From positions 124,001 to 188,000 of the forward strand of contig JAZAYU010000182.1 of assembly GCA_038501625.1 (NCBI GenBank): DNA of 64,000 bases, in the 5' to 3' direction. The notes beneath the pieces were generated by a model, which had not been told where the DNA came from, made no database searches, and was given only the letters and a program-made list of their open reading frames with translations. The position numbers and the translations under genes were made by a program. The DNA is from Corbicula japonica. Lineage: Eukaryota; Mollusca; Bivalvia; Venerida; Cyrenidae. Shown here in pieces: positions 13,501 to 28,500 of the stretch. The first letter of the stretch is position 1. Each line of letters opens with the position of its first letter.

Positions 13501-16500
13501 AAATCAAATAGTGAACAGTACAGATCCTGATCAGACGGCATGGATGTGCCAGCTGATCTGGATCTACACTGTTCGCCCACGCAATAAAGGTTTATCTATG
13601 GAGGAAAGGGTTTACACCAATTTTTTGTCAGTCCAAAAGGTGGCTTAATTACAACATCTCACTGTACAGGTAATTAACAACTTACCAAGAGTAAGAATAG
13701 TGATGAATGCAGGTCGATTGTTGACGAGCAGGGTGTGTTCACGAGCTTTGTTTGTATCGTTCTTCTTACTGAACACGCCCTTCACGGGCCCAACAACCGA
13801 CTGATAGCCATGCATCTCATAGGTAAACGGTTTATGTGGCTCCTCAAAACGTAACGCCTCTTGCCTCTGGAAGTCCGTCTTCTCTTCCTCAGTGGTGGCT
13901 CTCACTATATAGCCAGTCCGTCTGTAACATAATTTTAAACCTTTATTCCATACATATGCATTTTATCTGATTTGCGACAAGTCTAGATCTAGATCAGCTG
14001 GCTCATCAATGCAGATTGATCAGAATATGCACTGTATTATATTATGCATTTGATCGCATGTTTACCAGTGCAGATCAAGATCAGCTGGTTCAAACATGCT
14101 ATCTAACAGTATCTGCACTGTTCCCTAATAAATCAAAAAGCGAACAGTGCAGATCCTGATCAGACCGCAAGATAAGGCGTATATATGGAGGAAAGGGTTA
14201 AAAATGATCAAAATTCACAACAGTGTTACTGTCCATCTTTCAAACAATGCATGGCTTTACAAATCCTGGCCAGAAAAATTGTCCTTTTACGCTTGAAAAA
14301 TGATAAGTGCATATCCACCAGTGTAATGAAAAAAAAAATGCAGAATAACTAACCCAAATGCCTCAATGTTGACTAAAATTTTCTTGTTTAGTGTATTTAA
14401 ATTGTTTGGAGTGAGAAGGGTATATAATAAAAGGGGCATAAAGACAGTATGCTGTCTGTATGCATACCTGCCATATCCCCCGGCGGGGGGAAAAATCCCC
14501 CGGAATTTAGAGCCATCCCCTGGCCCCCCGGCGGGAGACGAAAATCCCCCGGAATTAACAAAAGTTAAGAAAAAAGGTATAAAAATGCATTTTTGTCGCT
14601 CTCATCAGACATTTGTCTAAACGCCGAATACACCGTTACGTATCTCGGACTCCTTACGGTTGTGTCAAAACGTTCCGAATTCGTCTAATTAGTGTCATCG
14701 AGAGGATTATCGATTATTTAGTGAGAATTGACACTTAACAGCATTGTTTATTGGATAATTGATTGTTTGCATAGGTGTGAATGAAATCACAAGTATACCG
14801 TCTGTTTTATGTACAATTAGCGGGCTTGTTTAAAGATTGAAGGTTTTTTTATGATGTCCAAAATATGTGTGTATCCGGATAATGGGACACTTTCGGATAC
14901 AAATTATTCGTCTTTTGACCAACAATTAACGTTTTGGCACGTTTGCAAATATTTTTTTAATTACAGAGTAGGAAGAAATGACCAGTCAAGCTGATTCTTG
15001 CATCCTTGGAATAAAAATAAAATAGCCAAGCTCCAACATTTGATATATTCAGGGACGGATCCATATGGACTTCAGGGGTGTTGCTCGAACACAATTTTTG
15101 GGCAGCAATATTTAATTTTCATGGGGATTTTTAACAGAAAATAGAAATTATAATGTAAATACACAATGACTTTCCTAAACAAACCCCCTTAGCATACTTA
15201 GAAAGATCCAGACTGACTCCTGGTCTGGTTTGACTGCAGAGACCACATGTTGAGCGTTCGAACTCAACATCTGCAGCAAGTTAATAACATCCAAGTCCAT
15301 GTTAGTTAACTTAAATAATTGTTCTAACTGATGTTAGTCTGTGCTATGCACATCAGAGTTTGTCGGTCTGTTCATATAGTGTTTGTTTTATATAGTTTTA
15401 TTATGTGCTGACACCCTGTTACAAAAAAAACATAATAACTATATTGTTTAAATAAATGAGGATAAATATATTTTAAATATATTTAATATTGCATCTTAGT
15501 TTAGTTTCTAGTATATTCCGCTTGATTAGCCGCGTTAAAAAATCCCCTGGAATTATATCGGAATCCCCTGGAATTTTGAACCAAATCCCCTGGAATGCTT
15601 TCCAGAAATATGGCAGGTATGTGTATGTTTGTATTTTTTCTCATTGGGTATGTAAACCACATCACAATTGACCTTCTGTCTAGCATGATTTATTTACATA
15701 CCAAACTCGAAAAATACAAACCTACAGACTGCGTCCCGTATAACTGTTATAATATTCCTTATATATATGGAGTAATAGGATAACATTGGCAAATACTCAC
15801 CATTACCCATATATTCATTTTTTAGATGATCTTCACAAAGGAAAATCTTAAAAGTGCTATGACTATGAACAACTACAACACCAACAACAACAACAACAAC
15901 AACAAGCTTACATCCTGGCCGGTGGTGGGGAGCCCTGACTGGAGTCTATGATCAGTTCTGACACCTCGCCTTTATGTTTGAGCCAGTGGTTACACCAGTA
16001 CAGTAAGTGCTCGTCCGAGTCCCGCCCTGCACCTATCCAGTGCCACTGCTGTGCTCGCTCCTTGTAGTCCACATATGGAATAAACTGATCCACATTCAAT
16101 CCTTAACAAAAGAAAACAAAATTCTAACATAATACAAGCTAGAGGTTTCTGATGTTTTCACCAGTGCTGGAACAAGATGGCATACAATTCTCAGTTAACC
16201 TGCTCCAACCCCCACCCCAACCCCAGACCAATCCCCATTTGAAGAAAATAAAAATCAAATTACTCAGCATCATTCTATAAAAATGCAGGTTTGCCAAATA
16301 ATTAATTATAAAAGATGAAAATGTGCAGAGGAATTATGTTGTACAAGCAAAAGAACTCGACAGCATAATTATGCCTCATTTCTGCTCCCACCATTGCACA
16401 ACTGAACAATAACCATGTTTATGACCCTCGGAATGACACCATAATGGATGTGCAATATCTGAAGAACACAAGTTTGTGCTTCAGAATTTTAACTGCCACA

Positions 16501-19500
16501 CTTATCTTATCCATTATATTTTCTGTTTATTCGATTTCTAAAGCTGTATAATAAATTTATGAAGTGATTAAGTTGTTTAATCCATTACTCCATATACACT
16601 GCGGACTCTTTATAACGCGCTTCGTTTGGATCCCCGCTCCATTATAACGCGGTCGTCCCGTGGATCCCCTATTTTTTTTCTAAGTCCATATTTTACCATG
16701 AAACGGCAAAAAATCGAAACCGGAAGTCATTTTTGATCGTAAAACGGCAAATAAATTGAAACCAGAAGTCACAATTGTAACATCTTCATAAGTGACACAC
16801 ACATTTTATCCCTAAAACAACAGTGTTTTAACACCTTTCCCAGTGACAGATATCAGCCCGAGGCAAACTTGTGAATGCTTACTTACTGTTTATCATTGAT
16901 CCATTACTAAATTCGAATGTCTCTATAATTATCACATAATCCGCACAATTCAGAAAGAAACAAAAAATATTCCCAATCATGTTTTAAAACCTGTCGGTAG
17001 TTCATTGATGTACATTTTGCTTTGATCCGCCTTCCTGTTAATTTCATGGATGTTGCATTTTTTGACTATGGAGGTAAACAGCGATAATATCTGTCAATGA
17101 AATGCGACTTCAAAGAAAAATGTTGGCTCGTATCGAGACTGTGATGTTTTGTCGGCTCTGCTATGAAATCGTTTGATCTACAAGAAGTGTGTACGTGACA
17201 TTTGGCATTTTTTAGCTGGTTTAAGTTGGTTGATGATGCAATAATACTGAAATATTATACTGGAGATAAAATTAGGATGTAATTTATAAATTATGGAATA
17301 TGTTCACGATGGTTAGTGTTTTAATATTTATTTTACATTTACGTTTGTAAATGTCAGAGTTTCCGTCATAAAAAAATAAATATTTCTGCAGGCATCTAAA
17401 CAAACTAGATATACGGTCTTTAATTCCATTACAATAATTTAAGGCCGATCCGATTTTGATTTTGGTGTTATTAGTCAGTGTCTTGCCGTTTTGCTTTTTT
17501 ATTTGAAATTTGGTAATTGTATGTTTTGTAAGAAATATTATTTGTCGAGTACAGTGTGGGGAATCATGACGTTACGTGGAATTATGCATAATCTCGTTAG
17601 TTATGTATTAGGTAGTATATTCGCGCAGGAAAATCGGGTCATGTATTTTTCGCGGGAAAATCGGGACATGTATTTTGAGCGGGAAAATATAACGCGGTTT
17701 CACTTATTAACGCGGTCGGGATGATGGACCCGCTATACCGCGTTATAAAGAGTCTGCAGTGTATATTGGTTTGATTGCTTGTGCAACAAGTACAAATCTG
17801 GATCTGCTGCTCATCATCCAATCTGATTTGGATTTGTACTGGTTGCTTTTTTGGTAAGAAATAACCTAAAAAATCTGAAAGCTAACGGTGTAAATCCTGA
17901 TCAGACTGCAAAAATGTACTGTTTTCACTGTGTTGTCAAAGTGGGCAAACTCAATGATGCATCTAATTATTGAATGTACCCACCTATGGTCTCCCCAGCC
18001 AGAAACTTGAGGGCTGACTGTACTAGGTCCGTCCAGTCGTCTTGCATGGTGACCCAGGCACACTCATCACTGAAAGCAGACTCTTGCCAGTCTCGAACCT
18101 TTTCCTCTAGCTACAACATGACACAAACCAGTTATACAGGTAAACAGTACAAACACAGGTTAACAGATGATTAATAACACACAACCAAGATCACAGCACA
18201 CATCTTTTGCTGTGTTCTCGTCGATTTGGGACGATTATGTCGTATCAAAAGATAACGAGAGGGCCATGACGGCCCTGTATCGCTCACCTGAGTACAAAAG
18301 TACTTTCAGCTTTACCCCAGGGCCAACATTTAAATAATGCTGGTAAAGGGTCTCTTTACAATACTCAACACGAAATATCTGAGGTCTAGTCGCATTAGTT
18401 TCAGAGAACAAGGGGTGTAGTTTGACACTAGCAAACATTCTACATGTCTTCAGTTCTTACTATTTAGCTCTATGTAAAAATTGATAAGCCCCTGGGTGGG
18501 ACCAATTCGGGCCTGGGGTCATGATATGTATAAACGTGGTAAAGGTCCACAAAGTGATGATACATGTAAACATTCTAAGCTCTATGTGTTATGGTTCTAG
18601 AGAAGAAGACTTTTACAAGATTTTTCCTATATAATTCTATGTAAAATGGGCGACCCTGTGGCGGGGCATTTGACCCAAGGGCCATAATTTGAACAACTTC
18701 GCTAGAGTTCCATTAGACAATGTTTCATGCCAAATATCTAACCTCTAGCCATTGCGGTTTTGGAGAAGAAGATTTTTTAAGTTTTTGCTATATATTGATA
18801 TAAGGAAAACCCATGACCTCTGGGGCGGGGCAAATTTTGACCCCAGGGCCATAATTTGAACAACTTTGTTAGAGGTCTATTAGACAATGTTTCATGCCAA
18901 ATATCTAACCTCTGGCCATTGCGGTTTCGGAGAAGAAGATTTTTTAAGTTTTTGCTATATATTGATATAAGGAAAACCCATGACCTCTGGGGCGGGGCAA
19001 ATTTTGACCCCAGAGCCATAATTTGAACAACTTTGTTAGAGGTCCATTAGACAATGTTTCATGCCAAATATCTAACCTCTGGCGATTGGGGTTTCGGAGA
19101 AGAAGATTTTTTAAGTTTTTGCAATATATTGATATAAGGAAAACCCATGACCTCTGGGGTGGGGCAAATTTTGACCCCAGGGCCATAATTTGAACAACTT
19201 TGTTAGAGGTCTATTAGACAATGTTTCATGCCAAATATCTAACCTCTGGCCATTGCGGTTTCGGAGAAGAAGATTTTTTAAGTTTTTGCTATATATTGAT
19301 ATAAGGAAAACCCATGACCTCTGGGGCGGGGCAAATTTTGACCCCAGAGCCATAATTTGAACAACTTTGTTAGAGGTTCATAAGACAATGTTTCATGCCA
19401 AATATCTAACCTCTGGCGATTGCGGTTTCGGAGAAGAAGATTTTTTAAGTTTTTGCAATATATTGATATAAGGAAAACCCATGACCTCTGGGGTGGGGCA

Positions 19501-22500
19501 AATTTTGACCCCAGGGCCATAATTTGAACAACTTTGTTAGAGGTCTATTAGACAATGTTTCATGCCAAATATCTAACCTCTAGCCATTGCGGTTTTGGAG
19601 AAGAAGATTTTTTAAGTTTTTGCAATATATTGATATAAGGAAAACCCATGGCCTCTGGGGCGGGGCAAATTTTGACCCCAGGGCCATAATTTGAACAACT
19701 TTGTTAGAGGTCTATTAGACAATGTTTCATGCCAAATATCTAACCTCTGGCCATTGCAGTTTCGGAGAAGAAGATTTTTTAAGTTTTTGCTATATATTGA
19801 TATAAGGAAAACCCATGACCTCTGGGGCGGGGCAAATTTTGACCCCAGAGCCATAATTTGAACAACTTTGTTAGAGGTCCATCAGACAATGTTTCATGCC
19901 AAATATCTAACCTCTGGCCATTGCGGTTTCGGAGAAGAAGATTTTTTAAGTTTTTGCAATATATTGATATAAGGAAAACCCATGACCTCTGGGGTGGGGC
20001 AAATTTTGACCCCAGGGCCATAATTTGAACAACTTTGTTACAGGTCTTTTAGACAATGTTTCATGCCAAATATCTAACCTCTGGCCATTGCGGTTTCGGA
20101 AAAGAAGATGTTTTAAGTTTTTGCTATATACTGATATAAGGAAAACCCATGACCTCTGGGGCGGGGCAAATTTTGACCCCTGGGCCATAATTTGAACAAC
20201 TTTGTTAGAGGTCCATTAGGCAATGTTTCATGCCAAATATCTAACCTCTGGCCATTGCGGTTTCGGAGAAGAAGATTTTTTAAGTTTTTGCTATATATTG
20301 ATATAAGGAAAACCCATGACCTCTGGGGCGGGGCAAATTTTTACCCCAGGGCCATAATTTGAACAACTTTGTTAGAGGTCCATTAGACAATGTTTCATGC
20401 CAAATATCTAATCTTGGTAGAGGACCACTAGGTGATGCTACACACCAAATATCAAAGTTCTAGGCCTTACGGTTTCAGAGAAGAAGATTTTTAAAAATTT
20501 CATGTTCAAAATCTATTTTTATCCTCTGTGACCTAGATAGGCAATGGACTGGAACCATTTGAACAATTTTGGTAAAGCTTCATGCAAGTAACATTCCTGC
20601 CAAGTTTCAGCAAGATTGGCCCAGGAGTTCAGGAGAAGAAGTCGTTTGAAGAAAAAGTTGACGACGCACGGACGGACGACGGACATCAGGCGATCACAAA
20701 AGCTCGCCATGAGCACTTCGTGCTCAGGTGAGCTAATAAAACATATCAAACAAATTAAACACACCATTTTAAAACATAATCGTATACACAAACCACTTTA
20801 CTATATACCATTCCAACGAAAAATTCGTTAAAAAAATCTCAATGTTGAAAAAAATCGTACCTAAATTAGTGAACCATGCTAATCATCGCAGGTCAAGGTC
20901 TTTCTCATCGATTCAGGATTTTGATTGGATGACGGTAATGTTGACAGCAGGTAAGAGCACGCGCTACAGTTCGGATCAGAAATTGAAGGTTGCTTTCCAT
21001 TAATAGTAAGTAGAAAAAATATCCAACATTTCGGGGCGAATTAATTCTTTTAATGATATTGAAATTGGTAACCATTAAAGAATTTAACAACATTTCATAT
21101 GAACAATATTAATCTAAAACAAAAAACAGGGTTGCCAGCACCAAGGATGAAAAAAATTCCCTGACTTTTCCCTGACTTTTCACTGACCAAATCAGGTTTT
21201 TCACTGACCAATAAAACCAAACGTAAACGGCCGCTAACACCCCTACTGCTGCCCAATCCACCCGTAAGTACATTTTTTTTTATTTTAACAATATAATATT
21301 ACATTATTTAACAATTAAAGCATCATTTATATATATCAAGTATAAAGTGTGATAGATTTATGTTTAGTGAAATATTAAACTATGTACTCTTACACAATTT
21401 AACCAATACTTCTAAGATAATTGGTAAATAATGTATTCTTATTCTTCATACAGAAACTAAATGAATAAACAACATAGTATAAAGAAAGAGATTATCACAA
21501 CTGAAGCTTAAGTATCCATTATTCACTAATGACTGGAATAATCATCGAATGCAGAGTAAAGAAATATACATAATCTGTAAAATGGGCCAAACAACATACC
21601 ATTTTACAATAGTAAAACAACCCCTCAGATAGAATGCCCATACATGTTTCCTTCACATTGTAAAATAAAATATTTATACATAACTCAAATAAAATGCTGT
21701 TTATACCATACAAGTGAAACAAAAACACACAATTTAGCCTGTTCAGTGCTTGGATAAACTTAGAAAAAAATGCATGTACGTTTTGAAGATCCCTTTTCCA
21801 ATCCAATAAATATTAATAATTAATTGTCTGACCCAAATGAAACTAGATGTTTTTGTGAAAAACGCATGTCTCACCCCTGCGCCGCCCCCCCCCCCCCCCC
21901 CCATGCGCCCAGACCCCTGTGACCTTGACCTTTGACCTACTGATCCCATAATCAATAGGGTTCTTCTACTCAATAAGGGCTATTACCCTATTTAGTTTGA
22001 ATGCTCTGGGTCAAGCGGTACTCCAGTAATTGACCGGATACGGTTTTTACTCTTCAGGGCCCCAGTGACCTTGACCTTTGACCTACTGACCCCAAAATCA
22101 ATAGGAGTCCTCTACTCAATAAGGACATCCATCGTATGAAGTTTGAATGGTCAGGGTAAAATAGAACTCCTATTATTGAGAGGAAACGGTTTTCACTCTT
22201 CAGGCCCCTGTGACCTTGACCTTTGACCTACTGACCCCAAAATCAATAGGGTTCTTCTAATCAAAAAGGGCTATCACCCTATGAATTTTGAAGGCTGTGG
22301 GTCAAACGGTACTCCAGTTATTGAGCGGAAACAGTTTTCACTCTTCAGGCCCCTGTGACCTTGACCTTTGACCTACTGACCCCAAAATCAATAGTGTTCT
22401 TCTACTCTATAATGGCTATCAACCTATGAAGTTTTAAGTCCCTGGGTCAAAGGGTACTCAAGTTATGGAGCAGAAACGGTTTTGACTCTTCAGGCCCCTG

Positions 22501-25500
22501 TGACCTTGACCTTTGACCTACTGACATCAAAATCAATAGGGTTCTTCTACTCAATAAGGGCTGTCATCCTATGAAGTTTGAAGGCTCTGGGTCAAAGGGT
22601 ACACAAATTATTGAGCGGAAACGGTTTTCACTCTTCAGGCCCCTGTGACCTTGACCTTTGACCTACTGACCCCAAAATCAGTAGGGTTCTTCTACTCAAT
22701 AAGGGCTATCATCCTATGAAGTTTGAAGGCTCTGGGTCAAAGGGTACTCAAATTATTGAGCAGAAACGGTTTTCACTCTTCGGGTCACTGTGACCTTGAC
22801 CTTTGACCTACTGACCCCAAAATCAATAGGGTTCTTCTACTCAATAAGGGCTGTCATCCTATGAAGTTTGAAGGCTCTGGGTCAAAAGGTACTTGAGTTA
22901 TTGAGCGGAAACGGTTTTCACTCTTCGGGTCACTGTGACCTTGACCTTTGACCTACTGACCCCAAAATCAATAGGGTTCTTCTACTCAATAAGGGCTATC
23001 ACCCTATGAAGTTTGAAGGCTCTGGGTCAAAGGGTGCTCGAGTTATTGAGCGGAAACGGTTTTCACCCTTTGGGTCACTGTGACCTTGACCTTTGACCTA
23101 CTGACCCCAAAATCAATAGGGTTCTTCTACTCAATAAGGGCTATCACCCTATGAAGTTTGAAGGCTCTGGGTCAAAGGGTACTCGAGTTATTGAGCGGAA
23201 ACGAAGTGTGACAGACGGAGTGACGGACAGACAGATAGGGCAAAAACAATATGTCTCCCCCAGAGGGGGGGAGACATAAATATGTCAATCACATATACAC
23301 TGGGCCTAATGGAAAATTGATGCAGAATGTAAGCTTAAATTTTCAAATTAATCTAGAGAAAATGTTTGAAGTTTTTGTCACAAGATTAAAAAATCATGCA
23401 CCTGTGATAAAAATGATGGACTGAGTCACATAAAAAATATGTCAGGCACATCTACACATGATACCAAGTACCTCACTTGTTTAAAGTTTCAAGTCAGTAT
23501 CTTGAAAACTGTAGCAGTAGTTTGTGCTGTAATTTTTTTTTAAATCCTACCATTCTACAAAAAACTAGGTTGCTGTGAACTGAATGTAGGAAAAAAGATT
23601 TTGTACATGACACATGTTCTCACTATAGCAGTCACTTCTGCCAATTATTTTAAAATCCAACCATAGATGAAAATATATGGGCAAAGACACAAACTATCAT
23701 CAGTAAGGCCTATATAGCAGAAATGTTGAAGTTCAGAGTGTTGCTTAGAGCTGGATCTTGGAGGGAAGAATTTGGGTTTTGTGTGTAGAACCTTGTTATT
23801 ATAATTTCTGGAGGCAAGGGTTGCAGAGCCTTTCAGTCTTCAGGCATTTTTTAATATAAGAACTTATATTATATATAACTTTTATTATAATAAACAATTA
23901 TAAAAAAGGTTCATAACAGAAAATTTGTAAATGCAATCTTTAATCATTAATAAAATAGAACAATTTTTTTCTTTCAAATTTATTTTTCCCTGACTTTTCA
24001 CTGACTTTTCATGATATTTATTTTTCACTGACCTATTTTCAAAATTCCCTGACAATTCCCTGACCTTGAAAAAAAATCAAATTTCCCTGACTTTTCAAGT
24101 CCACTGGCAACCCTGAAAAAAACAGTTTTATTTAACTGGAAACTGACCAATTATAACATTGAATTGACCCATTGTTCGCACTTGTCACACTGCGCCCAGT
24201 TAAGCATTTCATAATTGGCTTTTAATTCGGCTACATTCCGCTTTATGGCACACACTTTATGAACTGTGACATAGTCCAAGGTCGTTTTATTGGAAAACTA
24301 CTCACAGTGATTTCCCTTGAAAACGGCTGTGTTGGAACGGAAGCGGACGAATGTTGCTTTTTAGTGAAATTTTGGACAAAACAGTAATTTTCTGAAGGAA
24401 ATTGTAATTTAGACAAATATAATTTGATGTTTAGAGGATTTACATGCTTAGTTCGCATGCTTATTATTATTAATGCGTTGGAAACTGCTCACAGTGAAAC
24501 TTGCGTAGTACTCGGACGAAATTTACAGCGCATGAGCGGCGATTCTGGCAATTTTTATGACGTCACGAATCGATGGGAAATCCCAAATCGATGAGAATCA
24601 GGCACATATGTACTTTTTATCCGAGTACAGCAGCTGCTTCTGTCATATGACAATTTTATGACATGTGGTGAAGAAAAACTCAGTGTGCCACTACAGGCAT
24701 GTTTAAGGTATGGTATTTATTCCTTTGGCAAACTACATGTATGTAACTAAAGCAACTCAACTGTTGCTATTTCATGTTTTTTTAATACATATGTGGACAG
24801 AGCAGATCCAGATCAGTCAAATCATCTGTGCAATCTGATCAGGATTTACACTGGTCAGAAATAATGCATTGAATTTAATGTTCAATTAAACACATATCTC
24901 CTAAAGTTGCATTTGAAAGGGGAATAACTCAAAAAATAGTGAAACAGGAGTAATTATTCTTGTTGACACCCATGGCTTTGTTCATGCAGATGATATATTC
25001 CAAGTAGTTTCAATGAGTGTAGTTCCTGATCAGACAGCACAGATTTGCCAGCCGATCTGGATAAACTGTTTACACATGCCATTAGACACACACATATAAC
25101 TAACCCTAACTCTAACCTATATATATAAAAGGTTAACCACAAAGTTAAAAGAGTCTTCAGCAACTTATAGCTATAAGTATTTGCATGTAAAGAGCTGCAT
25201 TCAATAAAGTTATTTAATGAGAAGTACCGTATTCATCCTAACTCTTAGGACAGTTAATAATAATTATAACTAAAATGTTTCCAATAATTTAGAGATGAAA
25301 AAAATACTGTTTCTGAAAGTGTCCATAAGCATAAGGACACTGAAAAATACCAATCCTTATAGTGTCCCAAACATAGGGAGGCAAAAAAAATGTAATTTTG
25401 TGATAAAATGGTGTCCTAATATTAACGCTGTCCCAAAACTTAGGGTAAATACAGTAATTATTTTCAGCTATTAAGGACATACCTTTGTAGCTGAGATTCT

Positions 25501-28500
25501 GTTATCTTGAGATCCTACAATTATATTCTTCAACAAGGAGAAGAAGCTTGGACACTGGCTAAGATCATCTTTCACTCCTCCACCCCTGCAAATAGTACAT
25601 ACCATATAGAAGTTGTAATTTCTGCGATTTGTTTTGGAATGGTGTCAAAAGAATAACAAGTCAGCGATGTGAACTTTCAAAGGGAGACGACCTGTACAGT
25701 TTATGTACCCTATCTCTTTTACTAATGGTGAAATAAACACCAAATAAAACAGATAAAAGATGTATTGTACATGTGGCAATAGTGAGTTAATGAAAATATA
25801 AGCATAAACATCATGTTTGTCTTCTGATTCATAAATGAATTTAACCCTTTCGCTGCCAGTGTTGAAAACCCGAAATGACGTTGTCAGTGCCGAGAGTTTT
25901 TTTATCACATAAACAAATACCAATACCAAGGTCAGAATGAGGCTGTTTATTTATAGATATATCAAATAATTACTATGTTTACATGTGAAAACGAAAGTAA
26001 TAACATTATTGGTCAATATTTGAATTATCTGCCTACGTCAGCATAGAAACCCCCGCTTTGCATGCTGGTATATATATAGAAACGGTAGAAACAGCCTGCC
26101 GTCCATAGGGCAAATACGCCAAAAATAATAGGGACGGCTTAATAGGGATGGCTTAAGTCGTCCTTATGGCAGTGAAAGGGTTAATAAATACACTGACTAC
26201 CAGAGTTATGATTCCTACTCATTCTTAGATGAGGCGTTTCTTTTGTGCCTGGAGTGCATTTGGAATGAATGAATAGTGGTCTCCCACCTGATGATTTTGA
26301 CTTGACCATTTTGGATTTTTCTAATCCTGTTGCATCATTATGTGTGTTTAAATAATGCGTATTTCGCACTATGGTAATTGCGCAAACTTAAACCCAATCG
26401 AAATGACACTGGTCCAATTAACAATATGTCTTATAAGAAAAACACAATTGCGCGAATTTATGCCCTCATAAATGTATTTTTTGCAGCTTTCGTGCGAAAT
26501 TTTGTCCCCACAAAAATCTTAGACTTACTGAGCAGAAAAATGATCCACTGTACTAGCTTCATCCTCTGTAACATCAACACTGATGTTTGTCCTGCTACCA
26601 TCCTCATCATCAGCGTCATCTACACTAACATCAGCTGAGGCAGCAGCAGCACCGAAGTCCATGTCTTTAATTTTCTTTGCAATCTTTTTTCTAAATCTCT
26701 TCTCTGGCTTCTCTTTCTTAATCTTGGCTCTTGGTTGAGGCATCAGTGGGAAGTTTATATCATCTATAAAAAAAGTACTTGTTTTGTTTTGTCTTGTTTA
26801 ACCTGAAGTTTTAATGCACCCTGATTTAAAGAACATTTACATTTCTGGAATACAAATTTACAATTCTGAATGTGAGCCAACATGTAGATCCAGATCAGCT
26901 GGCACATTAACCACTTTTTGGTAAGAAATGACTTTATAAATGAAACAAGACTGTGTCCTCAGGACATTGATGCCCCCCCACACTGGTAAACAACATTTGT
27001 AACAAAAACCAAAAGGCCATAACTCTGGTAAAAATGGTTGCAAGAAAAAATCTTTTCTTTACAATCATCTACACATCCTGCTTGATCGTCTGTGGAAGTT
27101 TGAAAAAAATCCGCCTTATAAGTTTAGGTGGAGTTCATGCCACAAGATCTGGGGGCCGTACGGACAGACGGATGTATTTATGGACCAGAGCAACTCTATT
27201 TGCCTGCCACTTAGTGGGGGCATAAAAACAAACAGTGTAGATCTTAATCAGAACGCATGGATGGGCCAGCTGATCTGGATCTACACTGTTCAACCACACA
27301 ATTAATGCTTAACTAGAACTGCTTTTGGGAAAAGCACATGTCTCCCACAAAGGCATCATCTTTGATGATGCACAGGATAAAACTGGTGAAGTGAATATAA
27401 AGATGGCAATTTATTAAAAGGGCATACGGAAGTTCTGTGCAATATTAGTCATAAACAATGTCACAAATTTTTGGAGGATCAGGAAAAACATAAGTTTCAA
27501 TTTCTGATGGGCCAGGGTCAATGTGGCTGGTTGTCAAACTTGTTGTCATTAACATTTTGATATATCAGTGAAGATGCACTGAAAAAAGACCATGAGAGTG
27601 AGTGTACAAGGCTATCAAGGCCAATTGTAAATAAATAAATGGGCCATAAGTCTTATGTGCCGGGGTCAAAGCGGCTGTTTTTTTATTACACAGATAATTA
27701 TAGCATTTGGTGAACATCATATAATAAAAATAGCAGAAAATGAGAGAAGAACCAAATCATGAGTATGGAACAGATATTGTAAAATGAAAACTTAAACAGT
27801 GTAAGAAATACCTTTATAGCTGCTAAGCACAGTACTTTCTCATAATGCAATGTATGTAATGTCATGATAGCTATAGTATGTTGGTATTACTCCACTGGAT
27901 ACACATTCTACATTGTTCACATAGATATGGTCAATAATGGTCCTGCCAGCTGTAGTAGGCTGTGTTATAAGTTGTTTATAATTCAAAGCAGCCATTTCTT
28001 TATGGAGGAGATTATTTTTGTCACAAACAATGTTTACATTGAAATCACCAACAACAATGTTTGCTGCTGTTTCTGAATTTTGAAGCAACTCTTTATAGCC
28101 TGGTTAAGATATTATAGCCATCAACAATTTGATAAACTTTGGTGAAGATACAATGAAAACTATCTGACTTTGAGAGATGAACCAGGTTAGTGACATGTTT
28201 AAAAGGCTAATTTCGGATAAATCAAAGGGCCATAAATCTGATATGCCTGGTGCAAAGTGGCTGGTTTTCGAACTTGGCCAAGATATTAAGGCCACACACA
28301 TTATCATAATGTTTATTGAAAATCAGTTGATGAATATTTCAGTTACATAGCAGACAAGGCTTAAACAGCCAATTTTGGATAATTCAAGGGCCATAAATCC
28401 GACATGACTGGGGCAATACGGCTGGTTATCGAACTTGGCCGAGATATTATGGCCACAAACATTTTCATAAAGTATGGTGAAGATCAGATGATAACTGTTC

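Noticed and set aside
18777..20188. Seven similar 80-residue minus-strand open frames ([14 protein letters not shown] type)
   Set aside because: They arise because the 167-bp tandem unit happens to be open in one frame; each continues out of phase into the next unit, and the sequence is a mobile-element core.
26858..27043. Open frames across GATCC repeats (PADLDLH, SADPDQ type peptides)
   Set aside because: These peptides recur wherever the TAACCC/GATCC foldback repeat occurs, on both strands; they are not genes.
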